A stretch of 64,000 nt of DNA, from positions 124,001 to 188,000 of the forward strand of contig CAWDDB010000021.1 in assembly GCA_963800975.1 (NCBI GenBank). The letters are read 5' to 3'. A program made the translations under genes and the position numbers. The DNA is from JALYGY01 sp963800975 (GTDB lineage: Bacteria; Actinomycetota; Rubrobacteria; Rubrobacterales; Rubrobacteraceae). Under the pieces are notes generated by a model that was not told where the DNA came from, made no database searches, and worked only from the letters and a program-made list of their open reading frames with translations. Shown one piece after another: positions 34,206-42,206 of this stretch; position 1 is the first letter of the stretch; every line of letters starts with the position of its first letter.

Positions 34206-34957
34206 TGAGCGGTGATGCCACCGTCCACGATCATGCAGGCCCCGATCACCGACCCCGACTCGTCGGAGGCGAGGTAGGCCGCCATCGCGGCGATCTCCTC
34301 CGGGCTGACGAACCTGTTGTGCGGTTGGCGGGCCCGCATCCTGGCCCTGGCCTCTTCGGGGTCGTCGTAGCCGCTCGTGATGCGGTAGATCCAGGGCGTC
34401 TCCACGGTGCCGGGCGCTATGCAGTTGACCCTCACGCCCTCCTCGACGTGGTCGATGGCCGCGGCCCGCGTGAGGGAGAGGATGGCGCCCTTGGCCGCGC
34501 TGTAGATGGCCCTGTCGGCGACCCCAACGAGCGCCGCGACCGACGTTATGTTGATCACCGAGCCGCCCTCGGAGTCCCTTATGGCAGGGATGGCATATTT
34601 CATGCCGAGCAGGGTGCCCTTTACGCAGACGTCCATGACCCGCTCGTAGTCCTCCTCCGTGGTGTCGACCACGGTCGCCGCGACGCCCACGCCGGCGTTG
34701 TTGACCATGACGTCGAGGCCGCCCCACTCGCCTACCACGTCCGAGATCAGGGCCTCGACCTCGCCGGCCTTCGTGACGTTGGTGCTTCGCACCATGGTCT
34801 CGCCTTCTATCTCCGAGGCCACCTCGCTGGCGGCCCCTTCTTCCACGTCGGTGAGGGCGACGCGGGCGCCTTCGCTCGCGCACCGGAGGGCGATGGCGCG
34901 CCCGATACCTGCCCCCGCGCCCGTTATCACGATCCTCTTCCCCTCGAGACGCTCCAT
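34202..34957 (-). CDS. SDR family NAD(P)-dependent oxidoreductase
   Basis: From ATG 34957 with GAGGGGAAG upstream, 251 residues. Intact classical SDR: VITGAGAGIGRAIAL, VNNAGVG near residue 86, NITSV with the Ser near 138 and YSAAKGAIL with Tyr/Lys near 151-155. The VDGGITAQ end is typical of glucose or sugar-alcohol dehydrogenase-like members. It is divergent from a cupin gene and starts the minus-strand side of the catabolic island. It would oxidise a sugar or sugar acid with NAD(P)+. Confidence 0.88.
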   Translation of the reverse strand: MERLEGKRIVITGAGAGIGRAIALRCASEGARVALTDVEEGAASEVASEIEGETMVRSTNVTKAGEVEALISDVVGEWGGLDVMVNNAGVGVAATVVDTTEEDYERVMDVCVKGTLLGMKYAIPAIRDSEGGSVINITSVAALVGVADRAIYSAAKGAILSLTRAAAIDHVEEGVRVNCIAPGTVETPWIYRITSGYDDPEEARARMRARQPHNRFVSPEEIAAMAAYLASDESGSVIGACMIVDGGITAQ

Positions 34958-34992
34958 CTTCCCCTCGCTCTCTCGGATTCGAAAAGTGCCAG

Positions 34993-34998
34993 TATAAT
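34993..34998 (+). promoter_or_regulatory. -10 box of the cupin gene
   Basis: A perfect TATAAT stands about 44 bases before the GTG at 35042, giving a leader near 37 bases. No clear -35 box. Confidence 0.45.
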
Positions 34999-35041
34999 GG
35001 ACGCCCTTATCGGGGGCGCAAACGTTGGGAGAGGAGCTTTC

Positions 35042-35371
35042 GTGGATACATATCCGGACTGGATAGAGGGCCTCCCGCAGGCCGACACGCCTTTCGCTGG
35101 GCTCAGGGGCCCTATGATGTCGAGCCCGCACGGACAGGCGGTCTTCTTCAGCGCCGCGGAGGAGGTCGAGGTCTCGCCGCACTCCCACGGCGCGCAGTGG
35201 GGCATCGTCGTCGCCGGCCGCCTGCACCTGACCGTGGACGGCGAGGCCGGCATCTACGAGGTTGGCGAGACCTACGACATCCCGGCCGGAGCCGAGCACT
35301 CCGCCACGCTTGAGGCCGGTACCTCCGTGATAGACGTCTTCCAGGAAGCCGACCGCTACGAGACGAAGTAG
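35042..35371 (+). CDS. Single-domain cupin protein
   Basis: The start is GTG 35042 behind GAGAGGAG; upstream frame is not coding. The 109-residue protein has one cupin barrel: SPHSHGAQWGIVVAGRLHL (motif 1 with two His, Gln and no Glu at the usual site) and YDIPAGAEHSATL (motif 2 with the His). It may bind a metal and a sugar-like ligand, as an isomerase, epimerase or sensor. It lies between divergent and convergent catabolic genes. Confidence 0.8.
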   Translation: MDTYPDWIEGLPQADTPFAGLRGPMMSSPHGQAVFFSAAEEVEVSPHSHGAQWGIVVAGRLHLTVDGEAGIYEVGETYDIPAGAEHSATLEAGTSVIDVFQEADRYETK

Positions 35372-35402
35372 CGCGCCCGCTCCGCGCCCGGTGCTATTGG
35401 GA

Positions 35403-36173
35403 TTATCCGCGGATAGCCGTGAGGCCCTGCGCGAGGGCCTGGCCGTAGATCCAGAGGTCCCCCCAGTACGCGACGCATCGGAAGCCCTGCTCGAGGTAGG
35501 CGCGGGCCTCGTCCACGCTCGTGGCCATGATGCCTGTCGCCTTGCCGTGGCGCCTGCAGGCGTCCAGAATTTGGTCGATGGCGCCCAGGTAGTCGGGGTG
35601 ATCAAACCGTCCCGGGATACCCATCGAGTTGGTCAGGTCGTTGTGCCCGACCCAGAGAACGTCGACCCCCTCGACGGCCGCGATGGCCTCGACGTTCTCC
35701 ACGCCCCTCGCGGTCTCTATCTGGGTGATGATGAGGGTCTCGTCGTTCGCGCTCTGCATCGCGGCCACCGCGTCGCCGGAGGCCTCGTAGTCGTCGTGGG
35801 CTATGCCGAAGGCCGCGCCGCGGGCGCCGGACGGCGGGTACTTGGCGGAGCTCACGACGAGGCGGGCCTGCTCCTCGGACTCGACCATCGGCACCATCAC
35901 GCCCGAGGCCCCCGCGTCCAGCGGGCGGGCGATGAAGTGGTACTGCGTCGCGGGGACGCGCACGAGCGGCACGACGTCCGCGGCGCGGGCGCCCGCGAGC
36001 AGCCCCCTGATGGTGTCGATGCCCCAACCGGTGTGCTCCTGGTCGAAGACCACGAACTCGGCGCCGGCCGCGGCGGCGATGCGCGCGATGCCGGAGGTGT
36101 CGAACTCGAAGACCATAGTTCCTAGCGCCGTGCCACCCTCGCGCAGCGCGCGCCTGACCGTGTTGGGCCTCAT
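35403..36173 (-). CDS. HpcH/HpaI aldolase family protein (2-keto-3-deoxy acid aldolase type)
   Basis: A 256-residue class II aldolase: EFVVFDQEHTGWGIDTIR near residues 39-56, PLVRVPATQYHFIARPLDAGASGVMVPMVES, and metal-binding Glu and Asp in IITQIETARGVEN and VLWVGHNDLTNSMG. Family members cleave 2-keto-3-deoxy sugar acids (such as KDR or HKHD) to pyruvate and an aldehyde. ATG 36173 overlaps the stop of the dehydrogenase gene upstream (ATGA). A second, related aldolase is at 61036-61809. Confidence 0.88.
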   Translation of the reverse strand: MRPNTVRRALREGGTALGTMVFEFDTSGIARIAAAAGAEFVVFDQEHTGWGIDTIRGLLAGARAADVVPLVRVPATQYHFIARPLDAGASGVMVPMVESEEQARLVVSSAKYPPSGARGAAFGIAHDDYEASGDAVAAMQSANDETLIITQIETARGVENVEAIAAVEGVDVLWVGHNDLTNSMGIPGRFDHPDYLGAIDQILDACRRHGKATGIMATSVDEARAYLEQGFRCVAYWGDLWIYGQALAQGLTAIRG

Positions 36174-37216
36174 CTCTCCGTCCTTTCCGCGAGGCGTTGC
36201 AGCTTCTCCCTGAAGGGCGCCGCGCCGAGCACGTCCCTGTTCACCACGTTCTCCGGTACGCGTCCGGCCGCCACCTCGAGAACGCTCCCGCAGGCGCCGC
36301 GGCCGTTGCCCAGGGCCAGCTCGTCCGTCCAGGCCAGGGCGTGGGGGGTGGCGATCACGTTGGGGAGGGAGAAGATCGGGTCCTCCGGGTCGGCCGGTTC
36401 CTGCTCGAAGACGTCGAGCCCGGCCCCCGCAATGCGTCCCTCCCGCAGCGCCTCCGTCAGCGCCGCCTGGTCCACTATCGGGCCGCGGGCGGCGTTGATG
36501 AGGTAGGCCGTCTCTTTCATCAGGCCGAGGCGCTCCGCGTCGAGGAGGTGGTGGGTCTCGGGCGTGAGGGCGCAGTTGACCGCGACGAAGTCCGAGGCGT
36601 CGAGCAGCGGCTCCAGACCGACCAGCTCGACCCCCGCAGCGGCGGCCGACTCGGGGGTAGCGTAAGGGTCGTGCGCCAGGTGGCGCATCCCGAACGGTTC
36701 GGCCAGCCTGAACATCTCCCGGCCGATGTTGCCGAGCCCGATCGAGCCGAGCGTCCGTCCGGTGAGACCCAAGCCCATGTTGTCCAGCCTCTCGTCCCAG
36801 CTTCCCGAACGGGCGATGCGGTCTTTGATCACCAACCTGTGGCTCAACGCCAGGAGCATGGCTATGTTCGCCGCTGCCACGGGCCGCCGCACGCCGTCGG
36901 GGGTGATTGTGACGGCCACGCCGCTCCGGGTGCAGGCGCCGAGGTCCACGTTGTCGTAGCCGACGCCGAAGCGCGCGACCACGGCCAGGCGCTCCGCTCC
37001 CTCGAGGGCCGCGGCGCCAACGCGCGGGGCCAGGACGATCAGGGCGTCGTAGGGCCGCACCTGCTCGGCGCTTAGCTCGTCCCCTCCCTCCGGCAGAAAC
37101 TCCCACTCCACGCCCCGCGCCCCTTCGAGCATGTCCAGGCCGATATCCCCCCAGCCGATGGTGCCATCGGGCCGCAGGAAGTCGTGGGTCAAGCCGACAC
37201 GAAAGCCGTCTTTCAT
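36170..37216 (-). CDS. D-2-hydroxyacid dehydrogenase family protein
   Basis: This 348-residue protein has the NAD site GRTLGSIGLGNIGREMFRLA near residues 154-173, VVARFGVGYDNVDL near 81 and the catalytic Arg, Glu, His set: NAARGPIVDQ, GLDVFEQEP and TPHALAW. It would interconvert a 2-keto acid and a D-2-hydroxyacid. It is coupled to the aldolase gene and 25 bases behind the lactonase gene on the same strand, so the three form an operon. Confidence 0.88.
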   Translation of the reverse strand: MKDGFRVGLTHDFLRPDGTIGWGDIGLDMLEGARGVEWEFLPEGGDELSAEQVRPYDALIVLAPRVGAAALEGAERLAVVARFGVGYDNVDLGACTRSGVAVTITPDGVRRPVAAANIAMLLALSHRLVIKDRIARSGSWDERLDNMGLGLTGRTLGSIGLGNIGREMFRLAEPFGMRHLAHDPYATPESAAAAGVELVGLEPLLDASDFVAVNCALTPETHHLLDAERLGLMKETAYLINAARGPIVDQAALTEALREGRIAGAGLDVFEQEPADPEDPIFSLPNVIATPHALAWTDELALGNGRGACGSVLEVAAGRVPENVVNRDVLGAAPFREKLQRLAERTER

Positions 37217-37241
37217 TTACGAGCCCCCTTCTCGAGCACCA

Positions 37242-38114
37242 TCAGGCGTACGGGCGCAGGCCCTCGGTCCCTACCTCGAACGCCTCCACCCGGCCGAACT
37301 CCACCTCCGTGACGTAGATCTTCTTCTCCCCGGCTCTCCCGAACGCGACGTTGGTTGGCAGCCGTCCGGCCGTCTCGATGCGATCGACCACCGCGCCTTC
37401 AGGCGAGAGCACGGTGACGTCGCCCTGCCCGTAGACGGTGACGTAGAGGTTCCCGTCGGCGCCGAAGGCCATGCCGTCGGGTCCTACGGGAACCTCCCGC
37501 GACTCCAGGTACGCGACGTTGGCGAAATCCTCCCGCTCTCCCACGATCTCGCCTTTCTCCCACGCGTACCGGTAGACCATGCCGGTCACGGTCTCGTTGA
37601 CGTAGAGGTCCTCGTCCGGGCCGAAGGCTATGCCGTTGGTGAAAAGGTACCCGGAGTCCAGCTTCTCGATCCGGAGGGTCAGCGGGTCTACGCGGTAGAG
37701 CCGACCGTCGATCGGGGCGTCCGCGTAGTCTTCGCGTACCCGGCCGCCAGGGGCCCAGTCGTCAGTGTGGATGCCCGAATCGGTCAGGTAAAGGGCGCCG
37801 TCCGGGCCGAAACACAGGTCGTTCGGAAACAGAAACGGCTCGCCGTCGCATTCCGTCAGCACGACCTCCGCGCGGCCGTCGGCGTGCAGCCGGATCAGGG
37901 ACGGCTCCCTGGACTCGGCCACCCAGACGATCCCATCCAGGCCAATCACCAGCCCGTTCGGGCGTCCGGTTCGGGCGAGCACGCGCTCGATCCGACCGTC
38001 CTCGCCGAGCCGGGTCACGCAGCCCCGGTCCGGCCCCATTTCCACGACGAGCCAACGCCCGTCCGGCAACACCGCCGGGCCTTCCGGCACGCTCAGGTCC
38101 TGCGCGAATATCAT
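37242..38114 (-). CDS. SMP-30/gluconolactonase family sugar lactonase
   Basis: ATG 38114 (MIFAQDLSVPEGP) is chosen; a longer frame to 38183 adds a low-complexity start. The 290-residue beta-propeller has SVPEGPAVLPDG with the metal Glu, GRPNGLVIGLDGIVWVAES with the metal Asn, PNDLCFGPDGALYLTDSG, and LFTNGIAFGPDEDLYVNET. It would hydrolyse a sugar lactone to the acid. It is the first gene of the minus-strand catabolic operon and divergent from the MFS gene. Confidence 0.86.
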   Translation of the reverse strand: MIFAQDLSVPEGPAVLPDGRWLVVEMGPDRGCVTRLGEDGRIERVLARTGRPNGLVIGLDGIVWVAESREPSLIRLHADGRAEVVLTECDGEPFLFPNDLCFGPDGALYLTDSGIHTDDWAPGGRVREDYADAPIDGRLYRVDPLTLRIEKLDSGYLFTNGIAFGPDEDLYVNETVTGMVYRYAWEKGEIVGEREDFANVAYLESREVPVGPDGMAFGADGNLYVTVYGQGDVTVLSPEGAVVDRIETAGRLPTNVAFGRAGEKKIYVTEVEFGRVEAFEVGTEGLRPYA

Positions 38115-38312
38115 CCCTGCGCCTTCGTCCGAGTTGCAGCAACCGCTATCCCCGCCGCTCCCGTCCCACCCGCCCTCAAGCATACAGCACGCCGCACGGC
38201 CCGCGCGAGCCTCGGCGGCGCAATCCGGCTGGCATTCGACCGCCGGACACAGGCCGTCGCCGCGCAGGAATCGCGATGTTGACCAGGACCCGGGACGTTG
38301 CTAGATTGCTTG

Positions 38313-38330
38313 AGATTGTCTGACCAATCT
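38313..38330. promoter_or_regulatory. FadR/GntR-type operator palindrome
   Basis: AGATTGTCTGACCAATCT has 6-bp arms and contains TTGTCTGACCAA, which fits the TnGTnnnACnA pattern of FadR-subfamily GntR regulators. It lies about 33 bases before the MFS start and about 200 bases before the divergent lactonase gene, so it could control both. No GntR gene is in the window. Confidence 0.55.
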
Positions 38331-38362
38331 TGGCACTTCGGGAAGGCTAGAGGGGGGTACCG

Positions 38363-39010
38363 ATGGCGCAGGAGGCTGGTTCTGGAGGGGGGAGTCCGGT
38401 GGCCCGCAATTACGTGCCGCGGGGGCATCCGGTCTCCTGGTTGATGCTCGTGGTGACGACGGGGGCGATACTCGTCAACTCCATCGACCGGGCTATCCTG
38501 CCGGCCGTGCTCCCTGGCATCCTGAGCGAGTTCGACCTGAGCGAGAGCGCCGGCGGCTTCCTTATCGGCCTGAGCTTCGCCGGCACAGCTATCGGCGGCC
38601 TCATACTCGGGATCTTCGGCGACTCGTTGGGTAAGGGGGTAAGGCGGGCCTGGGGATGGGCCGTCGCCGTCGGCATCGTCGTGGTCTCGTCCGTGCTGAC
38701 GGCGTTCTCGCAGACGCTTGGCCAGCTCCAGGTCCTGCGGGTCGCCATGGGGATAGGCACGGGCGGCATGGAGCCGGTAAACGTGGCGATGGTCGGGGAG
38801 TGGTGGCAGAAGGAGGACCGCGGGTTCGCCGTGGGGACGATAGGGCTTGGGCTCGGCCTCTCCGGCCTCGTCGGGGCGCCCGTAGCCGGGATCCTCATCG
38901 AGAACTTCGGCTTCACCGTTCACTACGTGTTCATCGCCGCGATCTGCCTCCTGGCCCTGATCCCCATGTCCTTGATCCGGGAGACGGCTGTCCTGACGCG
39001 GGAGGGTTGA
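38363..39010 (+). CDS. MFS transporter, N-terminal half only
   Basis: The 215-residue protein has six membrane helices, matching only the first domain of a major facilitator. Helix 1 has NSIDRAILPAVLPGIL with the Asp-Arg typical of sugar-acid/anion symporters; LILGIFGDSLGKGVRRAWGW is the loop 2-3 signature. After helix 6 it ends with IRETAVLTREG and stops, five bases before the next start. Normal MFS proteins have about 420 residues and 12 helices. The second half is absent, so it is either a remnant or works as a dimer. ATG with an AGAGGGGGG site. Confidence 0.72.
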   Translation: MAQEAGSGGGSPVARNYVPRGHPVSWLMLVVTTGAILVNSIDRAILPAVLPGILSEFDLSESAGGFLIGLSFAGTAIGGLILGIFGDSLGKGVRRAWGWAVAVGIVVVSSVLTAFSQTLGQLQVLRVAMGIGTGGMEPVNVAMVGEWWQKEDRGFAVGTIGLGLGLSGLVGAPVAGILIENFGFTVHYVFIAAICLLALIPMSLIRETAVLTREG

Positions 39011-39014
39011 TTCG

Positions 39015-39749
39015 TTGTCCGAGGGTGGCTCGGGGTGGGACCCCGCTGCGCTGGCCGCGCTGCTCCGGGACCACGAGCTGGTGGACCTCTCTCACACCAT
39101 AGAAGAGGACATCCCGGCCTGGCCCACGCACGCCCGTTTCGGCCGCACCATGTACGAGGACTACGCCCTCGGGGATCCCGCCCGCCACTACGGCTTGACG
39201 ATAAGCGAGCACACGGCCACCCACATGGACGCCCCGCTGCACTTCATACCCGCGGGGCCAGCCCACTACGGCGCCGACGAGATCCCCCTGGACAGGCTGG
39301 TCGGGCGCGCAGCGACCCTGGATTCGACCGGTCTTGGAGCCGGAGATCTCCTGACGGTGCGGAAGATCCGGGCGTGGGAGGGCGAGCATGGCCCCATAGA
39401 GGCGGGGGATCGGGTGCTCGTCCGGTACGGCTGGGATCTCCGCTGGGCCACAGGCCCTGAGGGCCGGAGGTTCCTCGAAGACTGGCCCGGCCTGGGCGGG
39501 GAGGCGGCCGAGTACCTGGTCGAGAAGGGGGTCTCGCTCGTGGGATGTGACACAATGGCCGTGGACGCCGGCGGAACGAAGGAGAACCCCGCCCACCACG
39601 CCCTGCTCGGCAACGAGGTCTACGTGGTGGAGAACCTCAAGAACCTCGACCGTTTGCCGCAGTTCTGTCTCTTCGTGGCGTTACCGCTTAAGATACGGGG
39701 TGGGTCTGGCTCGCCCGTGCGGGCGATCGCCCTCGTACCAGGGAGGTAG
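39015..39749 (+). CDS. Cyclase family metal-dependent hydrolase (first)
   Basis: TTG 39015 with GGAGGG upstream; 244 residues. It belongs to the cyclase/kynurenine-formamidase family: LVDLSHTIEEDIPAWP at the N-terminus and ISEHTATHMDAPLHF near residues 63-77, the metal-binding HxxTHxDAPxHF signature. VGCDTMAVD and AHHALLGNEVYVVENL complete the site. It would hydrolyse a cyclic amide, ester or lactone. It is followed at once by a second member. Confidence 0.85.
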   Translation: MSEGGSGWDPAALAALLRDHELVDLSHTIEEDIPAWPTHARFGRTMYEDYALGDPARHYGLTISEHTATHMDAPLHFIPAGPAHYGADEIPLDRLVGRAATLDSTGLGAGDLLTVRKIRAWEGEHGPIEAGDRVLVRYGWDLRWATGPEGRRFLEDWPGLGGEAAEYLVEKGVSLVGCDTMAVDAGGTKENPAHHALLGNEVYVVENLKNLDRLPQFCLFVALPLKIRGGSGSPVRAIALVPGR

Positions 39750-39750
39750 A

Positions 39751-40389
39751 GTGGAGATCATCGACATAACGACGCCGGCTGGACCGGAGACGATCATGTG
39801 GCCCGGTCAGCCCGTCCCGGCGCAGGAGTTCCTGTCCCACACCGACCGGGGCGACCCGAACACGGTCAGCGTGTGGAGGGTGAGCGCGCACACTGGCACC
39901 CACATGGACGCCAGGATGCACTTCATCCCGGGGGGCTGGTCGATGGAGTCGCTCAAGCTCTCGCGCAGCGTCGGGCCCTGCCGGGTCGCGGACCTGACCC
40001 ACGTCGAGGGGCACGTCACCCGCGCCGACCTCGAGGCCGCCGAGGTGGCCGGAACCGTGCGGCTGCTCCTCAAGACTCGCAACTCCGAGGATGGGTTGCT
40101 CGGCCGGGAGGATTTCGAGGAAGACTACGTGGCCATCTCGAGGGAGGCCGCCGAGTACCTCGTGGAGATCGGGGTGGAGACGGTGGGGGTGGACTACCTC
40201 TCCGTCGAGCCATTCGAGGACAAGGAGTTCAACACGCACCATACGCTGCTCGGGGCCGACGTTCTCCTGATCGAGGCCCTGGCGCTCGGGAACGTTGAGC
40301 CGGGGGAGTACTTCCTGGTTTGCCTGCCGCTGAAGCTGGAGGGCTCCGACGGCTCCCCGGCACGCGCTATCCTTATACGGGGCATCTAG
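39751..40389 (+). CDS. Cyclase family metal-dependent hydrolase (second)
   Basis: The start is GTG 39751, one base after the previous stop, with GGGAGGT. The 212-residue protein has SAHTGTHMDARMHFIPGG near residues 45-62, with the HTGTHMD metal site, and THHTLLGADVLLIEAL near the end. It is clearly related to the gene before but diverged. The pair may be two subunits or act on two related substrates, perhaps lactones of the sugar-acid route. Confidence 0.84.
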   Translation: MEIIDITTPAGPETIMWPGQPVPAQEFLSHTDRGDPNTVSVWRVSAHTGTHMDARMHFIPGGWSMESLKLSRSVGPCRVADLTHVEGHVTRADLEAAEVAGTVRLLLKTRNSEDGLLGREDFEEDYVAISREAAEYLVEIGVETVGVDYLSVEPFEDKEFNTHHTLLGADVLLIEALALGNVEPGEYFLVCLPLKLEGSDGSPARAILIRGI

Positions 40390-40405
40390 AAGGAGGGCGG
40401 TTTTC

Positions 40406-41431
40406 GTGAAAGCCATCGTGTGGAACGGGCCGGAGGAGATGGCGGTCGAGGAGGTATCCGAGCCTTCGGTCGAGTCGGGGATGGTCATCGTGCGCCCGGA
40501 GGCCGTCGGTATCTGCGGCTCCGAGATAGAGGGCTACCTTGGCAGGATGGGCAACCGCACCCCGCCGCTGGTGATGGGCCACGAGTTCGCCGGGACCGTG
40601 ACGGAGGTCGGCGAGGGCGTCGACGAGGCCCTCGTCGGCAGGGTCGTGGCCGTGAACCCGCTCTCCTCGGACGGCACCTGTCCGCTGTGCCGCGCCGGGC
40701 AGACCAACCTTTGCCCGAACCGCACCCTCGTGGGCATCCACTCTTCCGGGGGATTCGCGGAGTACACGCTCGCCCCGGCCAGCAACGTCTACCCGCTCCC
40801 CGACGGGGTCGAGGCCCGCTCCGGCGCCCTGGCCGAGCCGCTGGCCAACGGCGTGCACGCCGCGAGGCTCGGCCTCGCCGGGAACCCGGTCGAGCACACC
40901 GTCGTGGTGGGGGCCGGCACGATCGGGCTGATGTGCCTGCAGGCCGCGGTGCTCGACGGCATCCCGGACGTCTCGGTCGTCGAGCCGCACGAGGCGCGCC
41001 GCGAACAGGCCCTGCGGCTCGGGGCCTCCTCCGCCTACGCCACGGCCGAGGAGGCACGCGAGGCCCTCGAAGAGCCTACCGAGGGTGTCGGCGCGGACCT
41101 GGTCCTCGACGCGGTCGGGGCCGAGGTAACGCGCAAGGCAGCGGTCGAGGTGCTGCTGCGTCCCGGAGGGCGGGTCGTCTTCGTGGGGTTGCACGACGAC
41201 GACACAACGCTCGGGTTCCACGACGTGGTGCGAGGCCAGATCGACCTGCAGGGGTCGTACGCCTTCACCGCGGATGACTACGAGCAGGCGCTCGAGTGGC
41301 TCGTCGCGGGGAGCGCGGGCATAGGGGAGCTTCCGCCGGTCTTGCCGCTCGAAGAAGGACCGGCGGTCTTCGCGGAGCTGGTACGGGGACCGTCGAGCCG
41401 GATCAAGGTCTTCCTCGCGGGGAGCGGCTGA
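40406..41431 (+). CDS. Zinc-dependent alcohol/polyol dehydrogenase (MDR family)
   Basis: A 341-residue medium-chain dehydrogenase. Catalytic zinc ligands: Cys in AVGICGSEIEGY near 37 and His-Glu in VMGHEFAGTV near 58. Structural zinc loop is present but with three cysteines (GTCPLCRAGQTNLC); the first of the usual four is missing. The Rossmann part has TVVVGAGTIGLMCLQ. It resembles sorbitol, threonine and sugar-acid dehydrogenases. GTG start with AAGGAGGGCGG. Its stop overlaps the next ATG by one base. Confidence 0.88.
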   Translation: MKAIVWNGPEEMAVEEVSEPSVESGMVIVRPEAVGICGSEIEGYLGRMGNRTPPLVMGHEFAGTVTEVGEGVDEALVGRVVAVNPLSSDGTCPLCRAGQTNLCPNRTLVGIHSSGGFAEYTLAPASNVYPLPDGVEARSGALAEPLANGVHAARLGLAGNPVEHTVVVGAGTIGLMCLQAAVLDGIPDVSVVEPHEARREQALRLGASSAYATAEEAREALEEPTEGVGADLVLDAVGAEVTRKAAVEVLLRPGGRVVFVGLHDDDTTLGFHDVVRGQIDLQGSYAFTADDYEQALEWLVAGSAGIGELPPVLPLEEGPAVFAELVRGPSSRIKVFLAGSG

Positions 41432-42195
41432 TGGTGGAAGGGACGCTTTCGGGCACGTCGGCGCTGGTGGTCGGGGCGAGCAGCGGGATCGGGCTCTGCA
41501 CGGCCAACCTCTTCGCCGACGCCGGCGCGCGGGTTCACGCCGCCGCGCGGCGCAGGGAGGTTATAGAGGAGGGGACCGGGGGCAGGGACGTCACGGCGCA
41601 CGAGCTCGACATCTCGGACGAGACCGCGGTCCGCCGCGCGGTCGAGGAGGTGGGCGAGGCCGACGGCCTGGACGTGCTCGTCGTCGCCTCGGGCATCAAC
41701 TTCCCCGAGAGGAGGCTGGAGCAGCTCACGGCCGAAAGCTGGGACGCCATGATCTCGGTAAACCTGAGCGGGGCCTTCTACGCCGTCAGGGCGGCGCTGC
41801 CTTACCTGCGCGCCGCGCGCGGGCTAGTCGTCCTCATCAGCAGCGTCTCTGGCTCCTGGCCCGACATGTCCGGCCCGGCCTACCAGGCCTCGAAGGCCGG
41901 CATGACCGAGTTCGCCCACGCGGCCGGCTTCGAGGAGCACCAGAACGGCGTGCGCTTCAGCGCCGTCTTGCCAGGCATCGTGAACACCCCGATCCTGGAC
42001 AACCGTCCCGAGCCGCCCCCGAGGGAGGTGCGCGACCTGAGCCTGGATCCGGAGGACGTGGCGCGTGCCTGCTACTTCCTCGCGACGCTTCCCGAGCGGG
42101 CCTACGTGCCCGAGCTGACCATCCTGCCGACGGCGTTGCAGGCCCTCGGCAAGACATCCACGGCGACACCGCCTGTGTCCCAGGCAGAAGGATAG
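41431..42195 (+). CDS. SDR family oxidoreductase
   Basis: ATG 41431 uses the last base of the previous TGA. 254 residues with LVVGASSGIGLCTANLF, LVVASGIN in place of NNAG, LISSVSGSW with the Ser, and YQASKAGMTEF with the Tyr/Lys pair near 150-154. C-terminal TILPTAL is typical of 3-oxoacyl-reductase-like SDRs that act on sugar acids. It is in the same operon as the Zn dehydrogenase and the IlvD/Edd dehydratase. Confidence 0.87.
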   Translation: MVEGTLSGTSALVVGASSGIGLCTANLFADAGARVHAAARRREVIEEGTGGRDVTAHELDISDETAVRRAVEEVGEADGLDVLVVASGINFPERRLEQLTAESWDAMISVNLSGAFYAVRAALPYLRAARGLVVLISSVSGSWPDMSGPAYQASKAGMTEFAHAAGFEEHQNGVRFSAVLPGIVNTPILDNRPEPPPREVRDLSLDPEDVARACYFLATLPERAYVPELTILPTALQALGKTSTATPPVSQAEG

Positions 42196-42206
42196 GAGAG
42201 AACCGC

